Source of the DNA: Camarhynchus parvulus
Taxonomy: Eukaryota; Chordata; Aves; Passeriformes; Thraupidae
Reading direction: 5' to 3'
NCBI RefSeq assembly: GCF_901933205.1
Contig: NC_044584.1
Location: 16,445,718 to 16,509,717, forward strand
DNA: 64,000 nt
The notes beneath the pieces are model-generated. The model was not told the DNA's origin. It did not search any database and worked only from the letters and a program-made list of their open reading frames with translations. Position 1 is the stretch's first letter. Each line of letters opens with the position of its first letter. Both the position numbers and the translations under genes were made by a program. This document shows, one piece after another, positions 11,001-24,968 of the stretch.

Positions 11001-13384
11001 TTGAAATAAAAGTCACCAGCCCCGGTTCTGGATGGCAGATTGTAGGACTCCATTGGCACTATCAAACCAGACCGAATTGGCACTGGTGCCAGCTTGGGTA
11101 TGGGAGCCATGCATCCTATCGAGGATTTTCAGGAGCCAGCTAGCCACTGTGGGCCACAGACCCCCAAACATAAACAACGGCACGTTCCCTGGGAAACAAA
11201 AGTTACCAGACCCGGTTCCTGATGACAGATTGTGGGACGCCGTTGGCACTATCAAACCAGCCCGAGTTGGCACTGGGGCCAGCTTGGGTCTGGGAGGCAT
11301 CCTGCGTATCGCAGATTTTCTGGAGCCAGCCGGCCACTGTGGGGCACAGGCACCTAAATATAAACAACGGGCCTTTCCCTTTGAAATAAAAGTCACCAGC
11401 CCCGGTCCTGGATGGCAGATTGTGGGACTCCGTTGGCACTATCAAACCAGTCTGAGTTGGCACGGGTGCCAGCTTGGGTCTGGGAGGCATCCTGCCTATC
11501 GCGGATTTTCAGGAGCCAGCCGGCCACTCCGGGCCTATGGTCCCCAAACATAAACAACGGGCCTTTCCCTCTGAAACAAAAGTCACCAGCCCCGGTTGCT
11601 GATGGCAGATTGTAGGACTCCATTGGCACTATAAATCTAGCCCGAGTTGGCACTGGTGCCAGCTTGGGTCTGGGAGGCAATCTGCCTATCGCGGATTTTC
11701 AGGAGCCAACGCGAGCATCACAACAAATGTAAAAACGGCCCATTCCCTTTAAATAAAAGTCCCCAGCCCCGGTTCTGGATGCAATTGTAGGACTCCGTTG
11801 GCACTATTACTGGTCCCAAATATAAACAACTGCCTTTCCACCCCATATCAAATTTTGAAATAAAAGTCACCAGCCCCGGTTCCTGATGGCAGATTGTAGG
11901 ACTCCGTTGGCACTATCAAACCAGCCCGAGTTGGCACTGGTGCCAGCTTGGGTCTGGTAGGCATCCTGCGTATCGCGGATTTTCAGGAGCCAGCGGGCCA
12001 CTCCGGGCCACAGGCCCCAAATATAAACAACGGCCCTTTCCCTTTGAAATAAAAGTCACCAGCCCTGGTTCTTGATGGCAGATTGTAGGACTCCGTTGGC
12101 ACTATCAAACCAGCCCGAGTTGGCACTGGTGCCAGCTTGGGTCTGGGAGGCATCCTGCCTATCGCGGATTTTCAGGAGCCAGCCGGCCACTCCGGGCCTA
12201 TGGCCCCAAACATAAACAATGGCCCTTTCCTCTGAAACAAAAGTCACCAGCCCCGGTCCTTGATGGCAGATTGTAGGACTCCGTTGGCACTATCAAACCA
12301 GCCTGAGTTGGCACTGGTGCCAGCTTGGGTCTGGGAGGCATCCTGCCTATCGCGGATTTTCAGGAGCCAGCCGGCCACTCGGGCCTATGGTCCCCAAACA
12401 TAAACAACGGGCCTTTCCCTCTGAAACAAAAGTCACCAGCCCCGGTTCCTGATGGCAGATTGTAGGACTCCGTTGGCACTATCAAACCAGCCCAAGTTGG
12501 CACTGGTGCCAGCTTGGGTCTGGGAGGCATCCTGCCTATCGCGGATTTTCAGGAGCCAAACCGGCCCACTTTGGGCCTACGGCCCACACAAATGTAAACA
12601 ACGGCCCATTCCCTTTGAAATAAAAGTCCCCAGCCCTGGTTCTGGATGGCAGATTGTAGGACTCCGTTGGCACTATCAAACCAGCCCAAGTTGGCACTGG
12701 TGCCAGCTTGGGTCTGATAGGCATCCTGCGTATCGCTGGTTTTCAGGACCTAGAGGGCCACTCGGGCCTACAGGCCCCCAAATATAAACAACGGGCCTTT
12801 CCCACTGAAACAAAATTCACCAGCCCCGGTTCCTGATGGCAGATTGTAGGACTCCGTTGGCATTATCAAACCAGCCGGAGTTGGCACAGGTGTCAGCTTG
12901 GGTATGGGAGCCATCCAGCCTATCGAGGATTTTCAGGAGCCAGCCAGCCACTCCGGGCCACATACCCCCAAACATAAACAACGGCACGTTCCCTGGGAAA
13001 CAAAAGTCACCAGCCCCGGTTCCTGATGACAGATTATGGGACTCCGTTGGCACTATCAAACCAGCCCGAGTTGTCACCGGTGCCAGCTTGGGTCAGGGAG
13101 GCATCCTGCGTATCGCGATTTTCAGGAGCCAGCCAGCCACTCGGGCCTATGGCCCCCAAACATAAACAACGGGCCTTTCCCCTGAAACAAAACTCACCAG
13201 CCCCGGTCCTTGATGGCAGATTGTGGGAGTCCGTTGGCACTATCAAACCAGCCCGAGTTGGCACTGGTGCCAGCTTGGGTCTGGGAGGCATCCTGCCTAT
13301 CGCGGATTTTCAGGAGCCAGCCGGCCACTCCGGACCTATGGCCCCCAAACATAAACAATGGGCCTTTCCCTCTGAAAAAAAAAG
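11000..13384 (+). repeat. HOR-related monomers in irregular order
   Basis: Individual units here are close to units of the 14-mer repeat to the right: 11,393-11,680 corresponds to 15,666-15,953, and 12,836 onward to 16,255 onward. Their spacing is disturbed by truncated units at 11.7-11.88 kb and by single-base losses. It appears to be a worn or rearranged outer copy of the same HOR. Confidence 0.6.
11771..11877 (+). repeat. Truncated, scrambled monomer
   Basis: Between the two CCCCGGTT landmarks starting at 11,767 and 11,874 there are 107 bp, not 190. The unit runs normally to GTTGGCACTATT, then jumps at about 11,810 to CCCAAATATAAACAAC, losing the dyad and the CGCGGATTTTCAGG block. It then carries an unrelated run (ACCCCATATCAAATTT, about 11,839-11,855) before normal sequence resumes. 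The preceding unit is also shortened near 11,708-11,722. This is a deletion junction with short filler, or a consensus error. Confidence 0.7.
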
Positions 13385-16300
13385 TCACCAGCCCCGGTCC
13401 TTGATGGCAGATTGTGGGACCCCGTTGGTACTATCAAACAATCCCGAGTTGGCACTGGTGCCAGCTTGGGTCTGGGAGGCATCCTGCCTATCGCGGATTT
13501 TCAGGAGCCAGCCAGTCACTCCGGGCCTATGGCTCCCAAACATAAACAACGGCCCTTTCCCCGAGAAACAAAAGTCACCAGGCCATGTCCTGGATGGCAA
13601 ATTGTAGGACTCCGTTGGCACTATCAAACCAGCCCAACTTGGCACTGGTGCCAGCTTGGGTCTGGGAGGCATTCTGCCTATCGCGGATTTTCAGGAGCCA
13701 GTCGGACACTTCGACCCACAGGCCAAAATCTATAAACAATGGCCTATTCCCTCTGAAACAAAAGTCACCAGCCCCGGTTCCTGATGGCAGATTGTGAGAA
13801 AACGTTGGCACTATCAAACCAGCCTGACTTTGCACTGGGGCCAGCTTTTGTCTGGGAGGCATCCTGCCTATCGCGGATTTTCAGGAGCCAGCCGGACACT
13901 CTGGGCCACAGGCACCCAAATATAAACAACGGCCCTTTCCCTTTGAAATAATTGTCACCAGCCCCGGTTCGGGATTGTAGATTGTAGGACTCCGTTGGCA
14001 CTATCAAACCAGTCTGAGTTGGCGCTGGGGCCAGCTTGGGTCTGGGAGGCATCCTGCCTATCGCGGATTTTCAGGAGCCAGCAGGCCACTCCGGGCCTAT
14101 GGCCCCCAAACATAAACAACGGGCCATTCCCTCTGAAACAAAAGTCACCAGGCCATGTTCTTGATGGCAGATTGTAGGATTCCTTTGGCACTATCAAACC
14201 AGCCCGAGTTGGCAATGGTGCCAGCTTGGGTCTGGGAGGCATCCTGCGTATCGCGGATTTTCAGGTGGCAGCAGGCCACTCCGGGCCTATGGCCCCCAAA
14301 CATAAACAACGGGCCATTCCCTCTGAAACAAAAGTCACCAGCCCCGGTCCTTGATGGCAGACTGTAGGACTCCGTTGGCATTATCAAAGCAGGCCGAGTT
14401 GGCACTGGTGCCATCTTGGGTATGGGAGCCATGCATCCTATCGAGGATTTTCAGGAGCCAGCTGGCCACTGTGGGCCACAGACCCCCAAATATAAACAAC
14501 GGCACTTGCCCTGGGAAACAAAATTTACCAGCCCCGGTTCCTGATGACAGATTGTGGGACTCCGTTGGCACTATCAAACCAGCCCGAGTTGGCACTGGTG
14601 CCGGCTTGGGTCTGGGAGGCAATCTGCCTATCGCGGATTTTCAGGAGCCAAACGGCCACTTCGTGCAACAGTCACACAAATGTAAACAACGGCCCATTCC
14701 CTTTGAAATAAAAGTCCCCAGCCCCGGTTCTGGATGGCAGATTGTAGGACTCCGTTGGCACTATCAAACCAGCACAAGTTGGCACTGGTGCCAGCTTGGG
14801 TCTGATAGGCATCCTGCGTATCGCTGGTTTTCAGGACCTAGAGGGCCACTGTGGGCCACAGGCCCCCAAATATAAACAACGGGCCTTTCCCTCTGAAACA
14901 AAATTCACCAGCCCCGGTTCCTGATGGCAGATTGTAGGACTCCGTTGGCATTATCCAACCAGCCGGAGTTGGCACAGGTGTCAGCTTGGGTATGGGAGCC
15001 ATCCAGCCTATCGAGGATTTTCAGGAGCCAGCCAGCCACTCCGGGCCACATACCCCCAAACATAAACAACGGCACGTTCCCTGGGAAACAAAATTTACCA
15101 GCCCCGGTTCCTGATGACAGATTGTGGGACTCCGTTGGCACTATCAAACCAGCCTGAGTTGGCACTGGGGCCAGCTTGGGACTGGGAGGCATCCTGCGTA
15201 TCGCGGATTTTCAGGAGCCAGCCGGCCACTCCGGGCCACAGGTCTCCAAATATGAATAACGGCCACTTCCTTCTGAAATCAAAGTCACCAGCCCTGGTTC
15301 CTGATGGCAGATTGTAGGACTCCGTTGGCACTATCAAACCAGTCTGAGTTGGCACTGGTGCCAGCTTCGGTCCGGGAGGCATCCTGCGTATCACGGATTT
15401 TCAGGAGCCCGCCGGCCACTGTGGGCCACAGGCACCCAAATATAAACAACGGCCCTTTCCCTTTGAAATAAAAGTCAGCAGCCCTGGTTCTGGCTGGCAG
15501 ATTGTAGGACTCCGTTGGCACTGTCAAACCAGCCCGAGTTGGCACTGGTGCCAGCTTGGGTCAGGGCAGGCATCCTGCCTATCGCGGATTTTCAGGTGCC
15601 AGCAGGCCACTCCGGGCCTATGGCCCCCAGACATAAACAATGGGCCTTTCCCTCTGAAACAAAAGTCACCAGCCCCGGTCCTTGATGGCAGACTGTGGGA
15701 CTCCGTTGGCACTATCAAACCAGTCTGAGTTGGCACGGGTGCCAGCTTGGGTCTGGGAGGCATCCTGCCTATCGCGGATTTTCAGGAGCCAGCCGGCCAC
15801 TCCGGGCCTATGGTCCCCAAACATAAACAACGGGCCTTTCCCTCTGAAACAAAAGTCACCAGCCCCGGTTGCTGATGGCAGATTGTAGGACTCCATTGGC
15901 ACTATAAATCTAGCCCGAGTTGGCACTGGTGCCAGCTTGGGTCTGGGAGGCAATCTGCCTATCGCGGATTTTCAGGAGCCAAACGGCCACTTCGTGCAAC
16001 AGTCACACAAATGTAAACAACGGCCCATTCCCTTTGAAATAAAAGTCCCCAGCCCTGGTTCTGGATGGCAGATTGTAGGACTCCGTTGGCACTATCAAAC
16101 CAGCACAAGTTGGCACTGGTGCCAGCTTGGGTCTGATAGGCATCCTGCGTATCGCTGGTTTTCAGGACCTAGAGGGCCACTGTGGGCCACAGGCCCCCAA
16201 ATATAAACAACGGGCCTTTCCCACTGAAACAAAATTCACCAGCCCCGGTTCCTGATGGCAGATTGTAGGACTCCGTTGGCATTATCAAACCAGCCGGAGT

Positions 16301-16805
16301 TGGCACAGGTGTCAGCTTGGGTATGGGAGCCATCCAGCCTTTCGAGGATTTTCAGGAGCCAGCCAGCCACTCCGGGCCACATACCCCCAAACACAAACAA
16401 CGGCACGTTCCCTGGGAAACAAAAGTCACCAGCCCCGGTTCCTGATGACAGATTATGGGACTCCGTTGGCACTATCAAACCAGCCCGAGTTGTCACCGGT
16501 GCCAGCTTGGGTCAGGGAGGCATCCTGCGTATCGCCGATTTTCAGGAGCCAGCCAGCCACTCCGGGCCTATGGCCCCCAAACATAAACAACGGGCCTTTC
16601 CCTCTGAAACAAAACTCACCAGCCCCGGTCCTTGATGGCAGACAGTGGGAGTCCGTTGGCACTATCAAACCAGGCGGAGTTGGCACTGGTGCCAGCTTGG
16701 GTCTGGGAGGCATCCTGCCTATCGCGGATTTTCAGGAGCCAGCCGGCCACTCCGGACCTATGGCCCCCAAACATAAACAATGGGCCTTTCCCTCTGAAAA
16801 AAAAC
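13385..16805 (+). repeat. HOR family I, copy 1 (18 monomers, 3,421 bp)
   Basis: This block starts at the same marker monomer as the copies at 16,806, 19,467, 22,127 and 24,969. The marker carries GTTGGTACTATCAAACAATC and the next unit carries ACACTTCGACCCACAGG. Compared with the 14-mer copies it has four extra monomers. The unit starting near 12,836 recurs near 14,924 and again near 16,255, so an internal stretch of about 11 plus 7 monomers explains the longer length. Sequence agreement with copy 2 is very high by eye. Confidence 0.8.
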
Positions 16806-19466
16806 TCACCAGCCCCGGTCCTTGATGGCAGATTGTGGGACCCCGTTGGTACTATCGAACAATCCCGAGTTGGCACTGGTGCCAGCTTGGGTCTGGGAGG
16901 CATCCTGCCTATCGCGGATTTTCAGGAGCCAGCCAGTCACTCCGGGCCTATGGCTCCCAAACATAAACAACGGCCCTTTCCCCGAGAAACAAAAGTCACC
17001 AGGCCATGTCCTGGATGGCAAATTGTAGGACTCCGTTGGCACTATCAAACCAGCCCAACTTGGCACTGGTGCCAGCTTGGGTCTGGGAGGCATTCTGCCT
17101 ATCGCGGATTTTCAGGAGCCAGTCGGACACTTCGACCCACAGGCCAAAATCTATAAACAATGGCCTATTCCCTCTGAAACAAAAGTCACCAGCCCCGGTT
17201 CCTGATGGCAGATTGTGAGAAAACGTTGGCACTATCAAACCAGCCTGACTTTGCACTGGGGCCAGCTTTTGTCTGGGAGGCATCCTGCCTATCGCGGATT
17301 TTCAGGAGCCAGCCGGACACTCTGGGCCACAGGCACCCAAATATAAACAACGGCCCTTTCCCTTTGAAATAATTGTCACCAGCCCCGGTTCGGGATTGTA
17401 GATTGTAGGACTCCGTTGGCACTATCAAACCAGTCTGAGTTGGCGCTGGGGCCAGCTTGGGTCTGGGAGGCATCCTGCCTATTGCGGATTTTCAGGAGCC
17501 AGCAGGCCACTCCGGGCCTATGGCCCCCAAACATAAACAACGGGCCATTCCCTCTGAAACAAAAGTCACCAGGCCATGTTCTTGATGGCAGATTGTAGGA
17601 TTCCTTTGGCACTATCAAACCAGCCCGAGTTGGCAATGGTGCCAGCTTGGGTCTGGGAGGCATCCTGCGTATCGCGGATTTTCAGGTGGCAGCAGGCCAC
17701 TCCGGGCCTATGGCCCCCAAACATAAACAACGGGCCATTCCCTCTGAAACAAAAGTCACCAGCCCCGGTCCTTGATGGCAGACTGTAGGACTCCGTTGGC
17801 ATTATCAAAGCAGGCCGAGTTGGCACTGGTGCCATCTTGGGTATGGGAGCCATGCATCCTATCGAGGATTTTCAGGAGCCAGCTGGCCACTGTGGGCCAC
17901 AGACCCCCAAATATAAACAACGGCACTTGCCCTGGGAAACAAAATTTACCAGCCCCGGTTCCTGATGACAGATTGTGGGACTCCGTTGGCACTATCAAAC
18001 CAGCCCGAGTTGGCACTGGTGCCGGCTTGGGACTGGGAGGCATCCTGCGTATCGTGGATTTTCAGGAGCCAGCCGGCCACTCCGGGCCACAGGTCTCCAA
18101 ATATGAATAACGGCCACTTCCTTCTGAAATCAAAGTCACCAGCCCTGGTTCCTGATGGCAGATTGTAGGACTCCGTTGGCACTATCAAACCAGCCTGAGT
18201 TGGCACTGGTGCCAGCTTCGGTCCGGGAGGCATCCTGCGTATCACGGATTTTCAGGAGCCCGCCGGCCACTGTGGGCCACAGGCACCCAAATATAAACAA
18301 CGGCCCTTTCCCTTTGAAATAAAAGTCAGCAGCCCTGGTTCTGGCTGGCAGATTGTAGGACTCCGTTGGCACTGTCAAACCAGCCCGAGTTGGCACTGGT
18401 GCCAGCTTGGGTCAGGGCAGGCATCCTGCCTATCACGGATTTTCAGGAGCCAGCCGGCCACTCCGGGCCTATGGTCCCCAAACATAAACAACGGGCCTTT
18501 CCCTCTGAAACAAAAGTCACCAGCCCCGGTTGCTGATGGCAGATTGTAGGACTCCATTGGCACTATAAATCTAGCCCGAGTTGGCACTGGTGCCAGCTTG
18601 GGTCTGGGAGGCAATCTGCCTATCGCGGATTTTCAGGAGCCAAACGGCCACTTCGTGCAACAGTCACACAAATGTAAACAACGGCCCATTCCCTTTGAAA
18701 TAAAAGTCCCCAGCCCCGGTTCTGGATGGCAGATTGTAGGACTCCGTTGGCACTATCAAACCAGCACAAGTTGGCACTGGTGCCAGCTTGGGTCTGATAG
18801 GCATCCTGCGTATCGCTGGTTTTCAGGACCTAGAGGGCCACTGTGGGCCACAGGCCCCCAAATATAAACAACGGGCCTTTCCCACTGAAACAAAATTCAC
18901 CAGCCCCGGTTCCTGATGGCAGATTGTAGGACTCCGTTGGCATTATCAAACCAGCCGGAGTTGGCACAGGTGTCAGCTTGGGTATGGGAGCCATCCAGCC
19001 TATCGAGGATTTTCAGGAGCCAGCCAGCCACTCCGGGCCACATACCCCCAAACACAAACAACGGCACATTCCCTGGGAAACAAAAGTCACCAGCCCCGGT
19101 TCCTGATGACAGATTATGGGACTCCGTTGGCACTATCAAACCAGCCCGAGTTGTCACCGGTGCCAGCTTGGGTCAGGGAGGCATCCTGCGTATCGCCGAT
19201 TTTCAGGGGCCAGCCAGCCACTCCGGGCCTATGGCCCCCAAACATAAACAACGGGCCTTTCCTCTGAAACAAAAACTCACCAGCCCCGGTCCTTGATGGC
19301 AGACTGTGGGAGTCCGTTGGCACTATCAAACCAGCCCGAGTTGGCACTGGTGCCAGCTTGGGTCTGGGAGGCATCCTGCCTATCGCGGATTTTCAGGAGC
19401 CAGCCGGCCACTCCGGACCTATGGCCCCCAAACATAAACAATGGGCCTTTCCCTCTGAAACAAAAC
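16806..19466 (+). repeat. HOR family I, copy 2 (14 monomers, 2,661 bp)
   Basis: This is a clean 14-mer. Monomer starts fall at 16,806, 16,996, 17,186, 17,376, 17,566, 17,756, 17,946 and 18,136 with exact 190-bp steps. The order of monomer variants matches the next copy unit for unit, including the rare unit with AACGGCCACTTCGTGCAAC near 18,645 and the unit with GAATAACGGCCACTTCC near 18,105. Near identity across 2.66 kb implies recent amplification of the whole block. Confidence 0.85.
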
Positions 19467-22126
19467 TCACCAGCCCCGGTCCTTGATGGCAGATTGTGGG
19501 ACCCCGTTGGTACTATCGAACAATCCCGAGTTGGCACTGGTGCCAGCTTGGGTCTGGGAGGCATCCTGCCTATCGCGGATTTTCAGGAGCCAGCCAGTCA
19601 CTCCGGGCCTATGGCGCCCAAACATAAACAACGGCCCTTTCCCCGAGAAACAAAAGTCACCAGGCCATGTCCTGGATGGCAAATTGTAGGACTCCGTTGG
19701 CACTATCAAACCAGCCCAACTTGGCACTGGTGCCAGCTTGGGTCTGGGAGGCATTCTGCCTATCGCGGATTTTCAGGAGCCAGTCGGACACTTCGACCCA
19801 CAGGCCAAAATCTAGAAACAATGGCCTATTCCCTCTGAAACAAAAGTCACCAGGCCCGGTTCCTGATGGCAGATTGTGAGAAAACGTTGGCACTATCAAA
19901 CCAGCCTGACTTTGGCACTGGGGCCAGCTTTTGTCTGGGAGGCATCCTGCCTATCGCGGATTTTCAGGAGCCAGCCGGACACTCTGGGCCACAGGCACCC
20001 AAATATAAACAACGGCCCTTTCCCTTTGAAATAATTGTCACCAGCCCCGGTTCGGGATTGTAGATTGTAGGACTCCGTTGGCACTATCAAACCAGTCTGA
20101 GTTGGCGCTGGGGCCAGCTTGGGTCTGGGAGGCATCCTGCCTATTGCGGATTTTCAGGAGCCAGCAGGCCACTCCGGGCCTATGGCCCCCAAACATAAAC
20201 AACGGGCCATTCCCTCTGAAACAAAAGTCACCAGGCCATGTTCTTGATGGCAGATTGTAGGACTCCTTTGGCACTATCAAACCAGCCCGAGTTGGCAATG
20301 GTGCCAGCTTGGGTCTGGGAGGCATCCTGCGTATCGCGGATTTTCAGGTGGCAGCAGGCCACCCGGGCCTATGGCCCCCAAACATAAACAACGGGCCATT
20401 CCCTCTGAAACAAAAGTCACCAGCCCCGGTCCTTGATGGCACACTGTAGGACTCCGTTGGCATTATCAAAGCAGGCCGAGTTGGCACTGGTGCCATCTTG
20501 GGTATGGGAGCCATGCATCCTATCGAGGATTTTCAGGAGCCAGCTGGCCACTGTGGGCCACAGACCCCCAAATATAAACAACGGCACTTTCCCTGGGAAA
20601 CAAAATTTACCAGCCCCGGTTCCTGATGACAGATTGTGGGACTCCGTTGGCACTATCAAACCAGCCCGAGTTGGCACTGGGGCCAGCTTGGGACTGGGAG
20701 GCATCCTGCGTATCGCGGATTTTCAGGAGCCAGCCGGCCACTCCGGGCCACAGGTCTCCAAATATGAATAACGGCCACTTCCTTCTGAAATCAAAGTCAC
20801 CAGCCCTGGTTCCTGATGGCAGATTGTAGGACTCCGTTGGCACTATCAAACCAGCCTGAGTTGGCACTGGTGCCAGCTTCGGTCCGGGAGGCATCCTGCG
20901 TATCACGGATTTTCAGGAGCCCGCCGGCCACTGTGGGCCACAGGCACCCAAATATAAACAACGGCCCTTTCCCTTTGAAATAAAAGTCAGCAGCCCTGGT
21001 TCTGGCTGGCAGATTGTAGGACTCCGTTGGCACTGTCAAACCAGCCCGAGTTGGCACTGGTGCCAGCTTGGGTCAGGGCAGGCATCCTGCCTATCGCGGA
21101 TTTTCAGGAGCCAGCCGGCCACTCCGGGCCTATGGTCCCCAAACATAAACAACGGGCCTTTCCCTCTGAAACAAAAAGTCACCAGCCCCGGTCCCTGATG
21201 GCAGATTGTGGGACTCCATTGGCACTATAAAACTAGCCCGAGTTGGCACTGGTGCCAGCTTGGGTCTGGGAGGCAATCTGCCTATCGCGGATTTTCAGGA
21301 GCCAAACGGCCACTTCGTGCAACAAGTCCCACAAATGTAAACAACGGCCCATTCCCTTTGAAATAAAAGTCCCCAGCCCCGGTTCTGGATGGCAGATTGT
21401 GGGACTCCGTTGGCACTATCAAACCAGCACAAGTTGGCACTGGTGCCAGCTTGGGTCTGGTAGGCATCCTGCGTATCGCTGGTTTTCAGGAGCTAGCGGG
21501 CCACCCTGGGGCCTACAGGCCCCCAAATATAAACAACGGGCCTTTCCCACTGAAACAAAATTCACCAGCCCCGGTTCTGATGGCAGATTGTGGGACTCCG
21601 TTGGCACTATCAAACCAGCCGGAGTTGGCACTGGTGTCAGCTTGGGTCTGGGAGCCATCCAGCCTATCGCGGATTTTCAGGAGCCAGCCAGCCACTCCGG
21701 GCCACATACCCCCAAACATAAAACAACGGCCTTCCCTCGGAAACAAAAAGTCACCAGCCCCGTTCCTGATGGCAGATTATGGGACTCCGTTGGCACTATC
21801 AAACCAGCCCGAGTTGTCACCGGTGCCAGCTTGGGTCAGGGAGGCATCCTGCGTATCGCCGATTTTCAGGAGCCAGCCAGCCACTCGGGCCTATGGCCCC
21901 CAAACATAAACAACGGGCCTTTCCCTCTGAAACAAAACTCACCAGCCCCGGTCCTTGATGGCAGACTGTGGGAGTCCGTTGGCACTATCAAACCAGCCCG
22001 AGTTGGCACTGGTGCCAGCTTGGGTCTGGGAGGCATCCTGCCTATCGCGGATTTTCAGGAGCCAGCCGGCCACTCGAGCTATGGCCCCCAAACATAAACA
22101 ATGGGCCTTTCCCTCTGAAACAAAAC
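19467..22126 (+). repeat. HOR family I, copy 3 (14 monomers, 2,660 bp)
   Basis: The monomer order is the same as in copy 2, with scattered single differences such as CTAGAAACAATGG near 19,812 where copy 2 has CTATAAACAATGG. From about 21,170 onward one-base indels become frequent, mostly in CTCCGGG and GGCCCCC runs. Confidence 0.83.
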
Positions 22127-24968
22127 TCACCAGCCCCGGTCCTTGATGGCAGATTGTGGGACCCCGTTGGTACTATCAAACCATCCCGAGTTGGCACTGG
22201 TGCCAGCTTGGGTCTGGGAGGCATCCTGCCTATCGCGGATTTTCAGGAGCCAGCCAGTCACTCCGGGCCTATGGCTCCCAAACATAAACAACGGCCCTTT
22301 CCCCTGAAAAACAAAAGTCACCAGGCCATGTCCTGGATGGCAAATTGTAGGACTCCGTTGGCACTATCAAACCAGCCCAACTTGGCACTGGTGCCAGCTT
22401 GGGTCTGGGAGGCATTCTGCCTATCGCGGATTTTCAGGAGCCAGTCGGACGCTTCGACCCACAGGCCAAAATCTATAAACAATGGCCTATTCCCTCTGAA
22501 ACAAAAGTCACCAGCCCCGGTTCCTGATGGCAGATTGTGAGAAAACGTTGGCACTATCAAACCAGCCTGACTTTGCACTGGGGCCAGCTTTGTCTGGGAG
22601 GCATCCTGCCTATCGCGGATTTTCAGGAGCCAGCCGGACACTCTGGGCCACAGGCCCCCAAATATAAACAACGGCCCTTTCCCTTTGAAATAATTGTCAC
22701 CAGCCCCGGTTCGGATTGCAGATTGTAGGACTCCGTTGGCACTATCAAACCAGTCTGAGTTGGCGCTGGTGCCAGCTTGGGTCTGGGAGGCATCCTGCCT
22801 ATCGCGATTTTCAGGAGCCAGCAGGCCACTCGGCCTATGGCCCCAAACATAAACAACGGGCCATTCCCTCTGAAACAAAAGTCACCAGGCCCGGTTCTTG
22901 ATGGCAGATTGTAGGACTCCTTTGGCACTATCAAACCAGCCCGAGTTGGCACTGGTGCCAGCTTGGGTCTGGGAGGCATCCTGCGTATCGCGGATTTTCA
23001 GGTGGCAGCAGGCCACTCCGGGCCTATGGCCCCCAAACATAAACAACGGGCCATTCCCTCTGAAACAAAAGTCACCAGCCCCGGTCCTTGATGGCAGACT
23101 GTAGGACTCCGTTGGCATTATCAAACCAGGCCGAGTTGGCACTGGTGCCATCTTGGGTATGGGAGCCATGCATCCTATCGAGGATTTTCAGGAGCCAGCT
23201 GGCCACTGTGGGCCACAGACCCCCAAACATAAACAACGGCACGTTCCCTGGGAAACAAAATTTACCAGCCCCGGTTCCTGATGACAGATTGTGGGACTCC
23301 GTTGGCACTATCAAACCAGCCCGAGTTGGCACTGGGGCCAGCTTGGGACTGGGAGGCATCCTGCGTATCGCGGATTTTCAGGGAGCCAGCCGGCCACCCG
23401 GGCCAAAGGTCTCCAAATATGAATAACGGCCCCTTCCTTCTGAAATCAAAGTCACCAGCCCTGGTTCCTGATGGCAGATTGTAGGACTCGCTGGCACTAT
23501 CAAACCAGCCTGAGTTGGCACTGGTGCCAGCTTCGGTCCGGGAGGCATCCTGCGTATCACGGATTTTCAGGAGCCCGCCGGCCACTGCGGCCACAGGCAC
23601 CCAAATATAAACAACGGCCCTTTCCCTTTGAAATAAAAGTCAGCAGCCCCGGTTCTGGCTGGCAGATTGTAGGACTCCGTTGGCACTGTCAAACCAGCCC
23701 GAGTTGGCATGGTGCCAGCTTGGGTCAGGGCAGGCATCCTGCCTATGGCGGATTTTCAGGTGCCAGCAGGCCACTCCGGGCCTATGGTCCCCAGACATAA
23801 ACAATGGGCCTTTCCCTCTGAAACAAAAAGTCACCAGCCCCGGTCCTTGATGGCAGACTGTGGGACTCCGTTGGCACTATCAAACCAGTCTGAGTTGGCA
23901 CGGGTGCCAGCTTGGGTCTGGGAGGCATCCTGCCTATCGCGGATTTTCAGGAGCCAGCCGGCCACTCCGGGCCTATGGTCCCCAAACATAAACAACGGGC
24001 CTTTCCCTCTGAAACAAAAGTCACCAGCCCCGGTTGCTGATGGCAGATTGTAGGACTCCATTGGCACTATAAATCTAGCCCGAGTTGGCACTGGTGCCAG
24101 CTTGGGTCTGGGAGGCAATCTGCCTATCGCGGATTTTCAGGAGCCAAACGGCCACTTCGTGCAACAGTCACACAAATGTAAACAACGGCCCATTCCCTTT
24201 GAAATAAAAGTCCCCAGCCCCGGTTCTGATGGCAGATTGTAGGACTCCGTTGGCACTATCAAACCAGCACAAGTTGGCACTGGTGCCAGCTTGGGTCTGA
24301 TAGGCATCCTGCGTATCGCAGGTTTTCATGACCTAGAGGGCCACTGTGGGCCACAGGCCCCCAAATATAAACAACGGGCCTTTCCCACTGAAACAAAATT
24401 CACCAGCCCCGGTTCCTGATGGCAGATTGTAGGACTCCGTTGGCATTATCAAACCAGCCGGAGTTGGCACAGGTGTCAGCTTGGGTATGGGAGCCATCCA
24501 GCCTATCGAGGATTTTCAGGAGCCAGCCAGCCACTCCGGGCCACATACCCCCAAACACAAACAACGGCACGTTCCCTGGGAAACAAAAGTCACCAGCCCC
24601 GGTTCCTGATGACAGATTATGGGACTCCGTTGGCACTATCAAACCAGCCCGAGTTGTCACCGGTGCCAGCTTGGGTCAGGGAGGCATCCTGCGTATCGCC
24701 GATTTTCAGGAGCCAGCCAGCCACTCCGGGCCTATGGCCCCCAAACATAAACAACGGGCCTTTCCCTCTGAAACAAAACTCACCAGCCCCGGTCCTTGAT
24801 GGCAGACTGTGGGAGTCCGTTGGCACTATCAAACCAGCCCGAGTTGGCACTGGTGCCAGCTTGGGTCTGGGAGGCATCCTGCCTATCGCGGATTTTCAGG
24901 AGCCAGCCGGCCACTCCGGGCTATGGCCCCCAAACATAAACAATGGGCCTTTCCCTCTGAAACAAAAC
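22127..24968 (+). repeat. HOR family I, copy 4 (about 15 monomers, 2,842 bp)
   Basis: The marker monomers recur in the same order, but the block is one monomer longer than copies 2 and 3. It contains many small indels in its first half (for example near 22,071-22,082, 22,804, 22,829-22,841 and 23,395). The second half, from about 23,840, is clean again and matches copies 2 and 3 closely. Confidence 0.8.
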
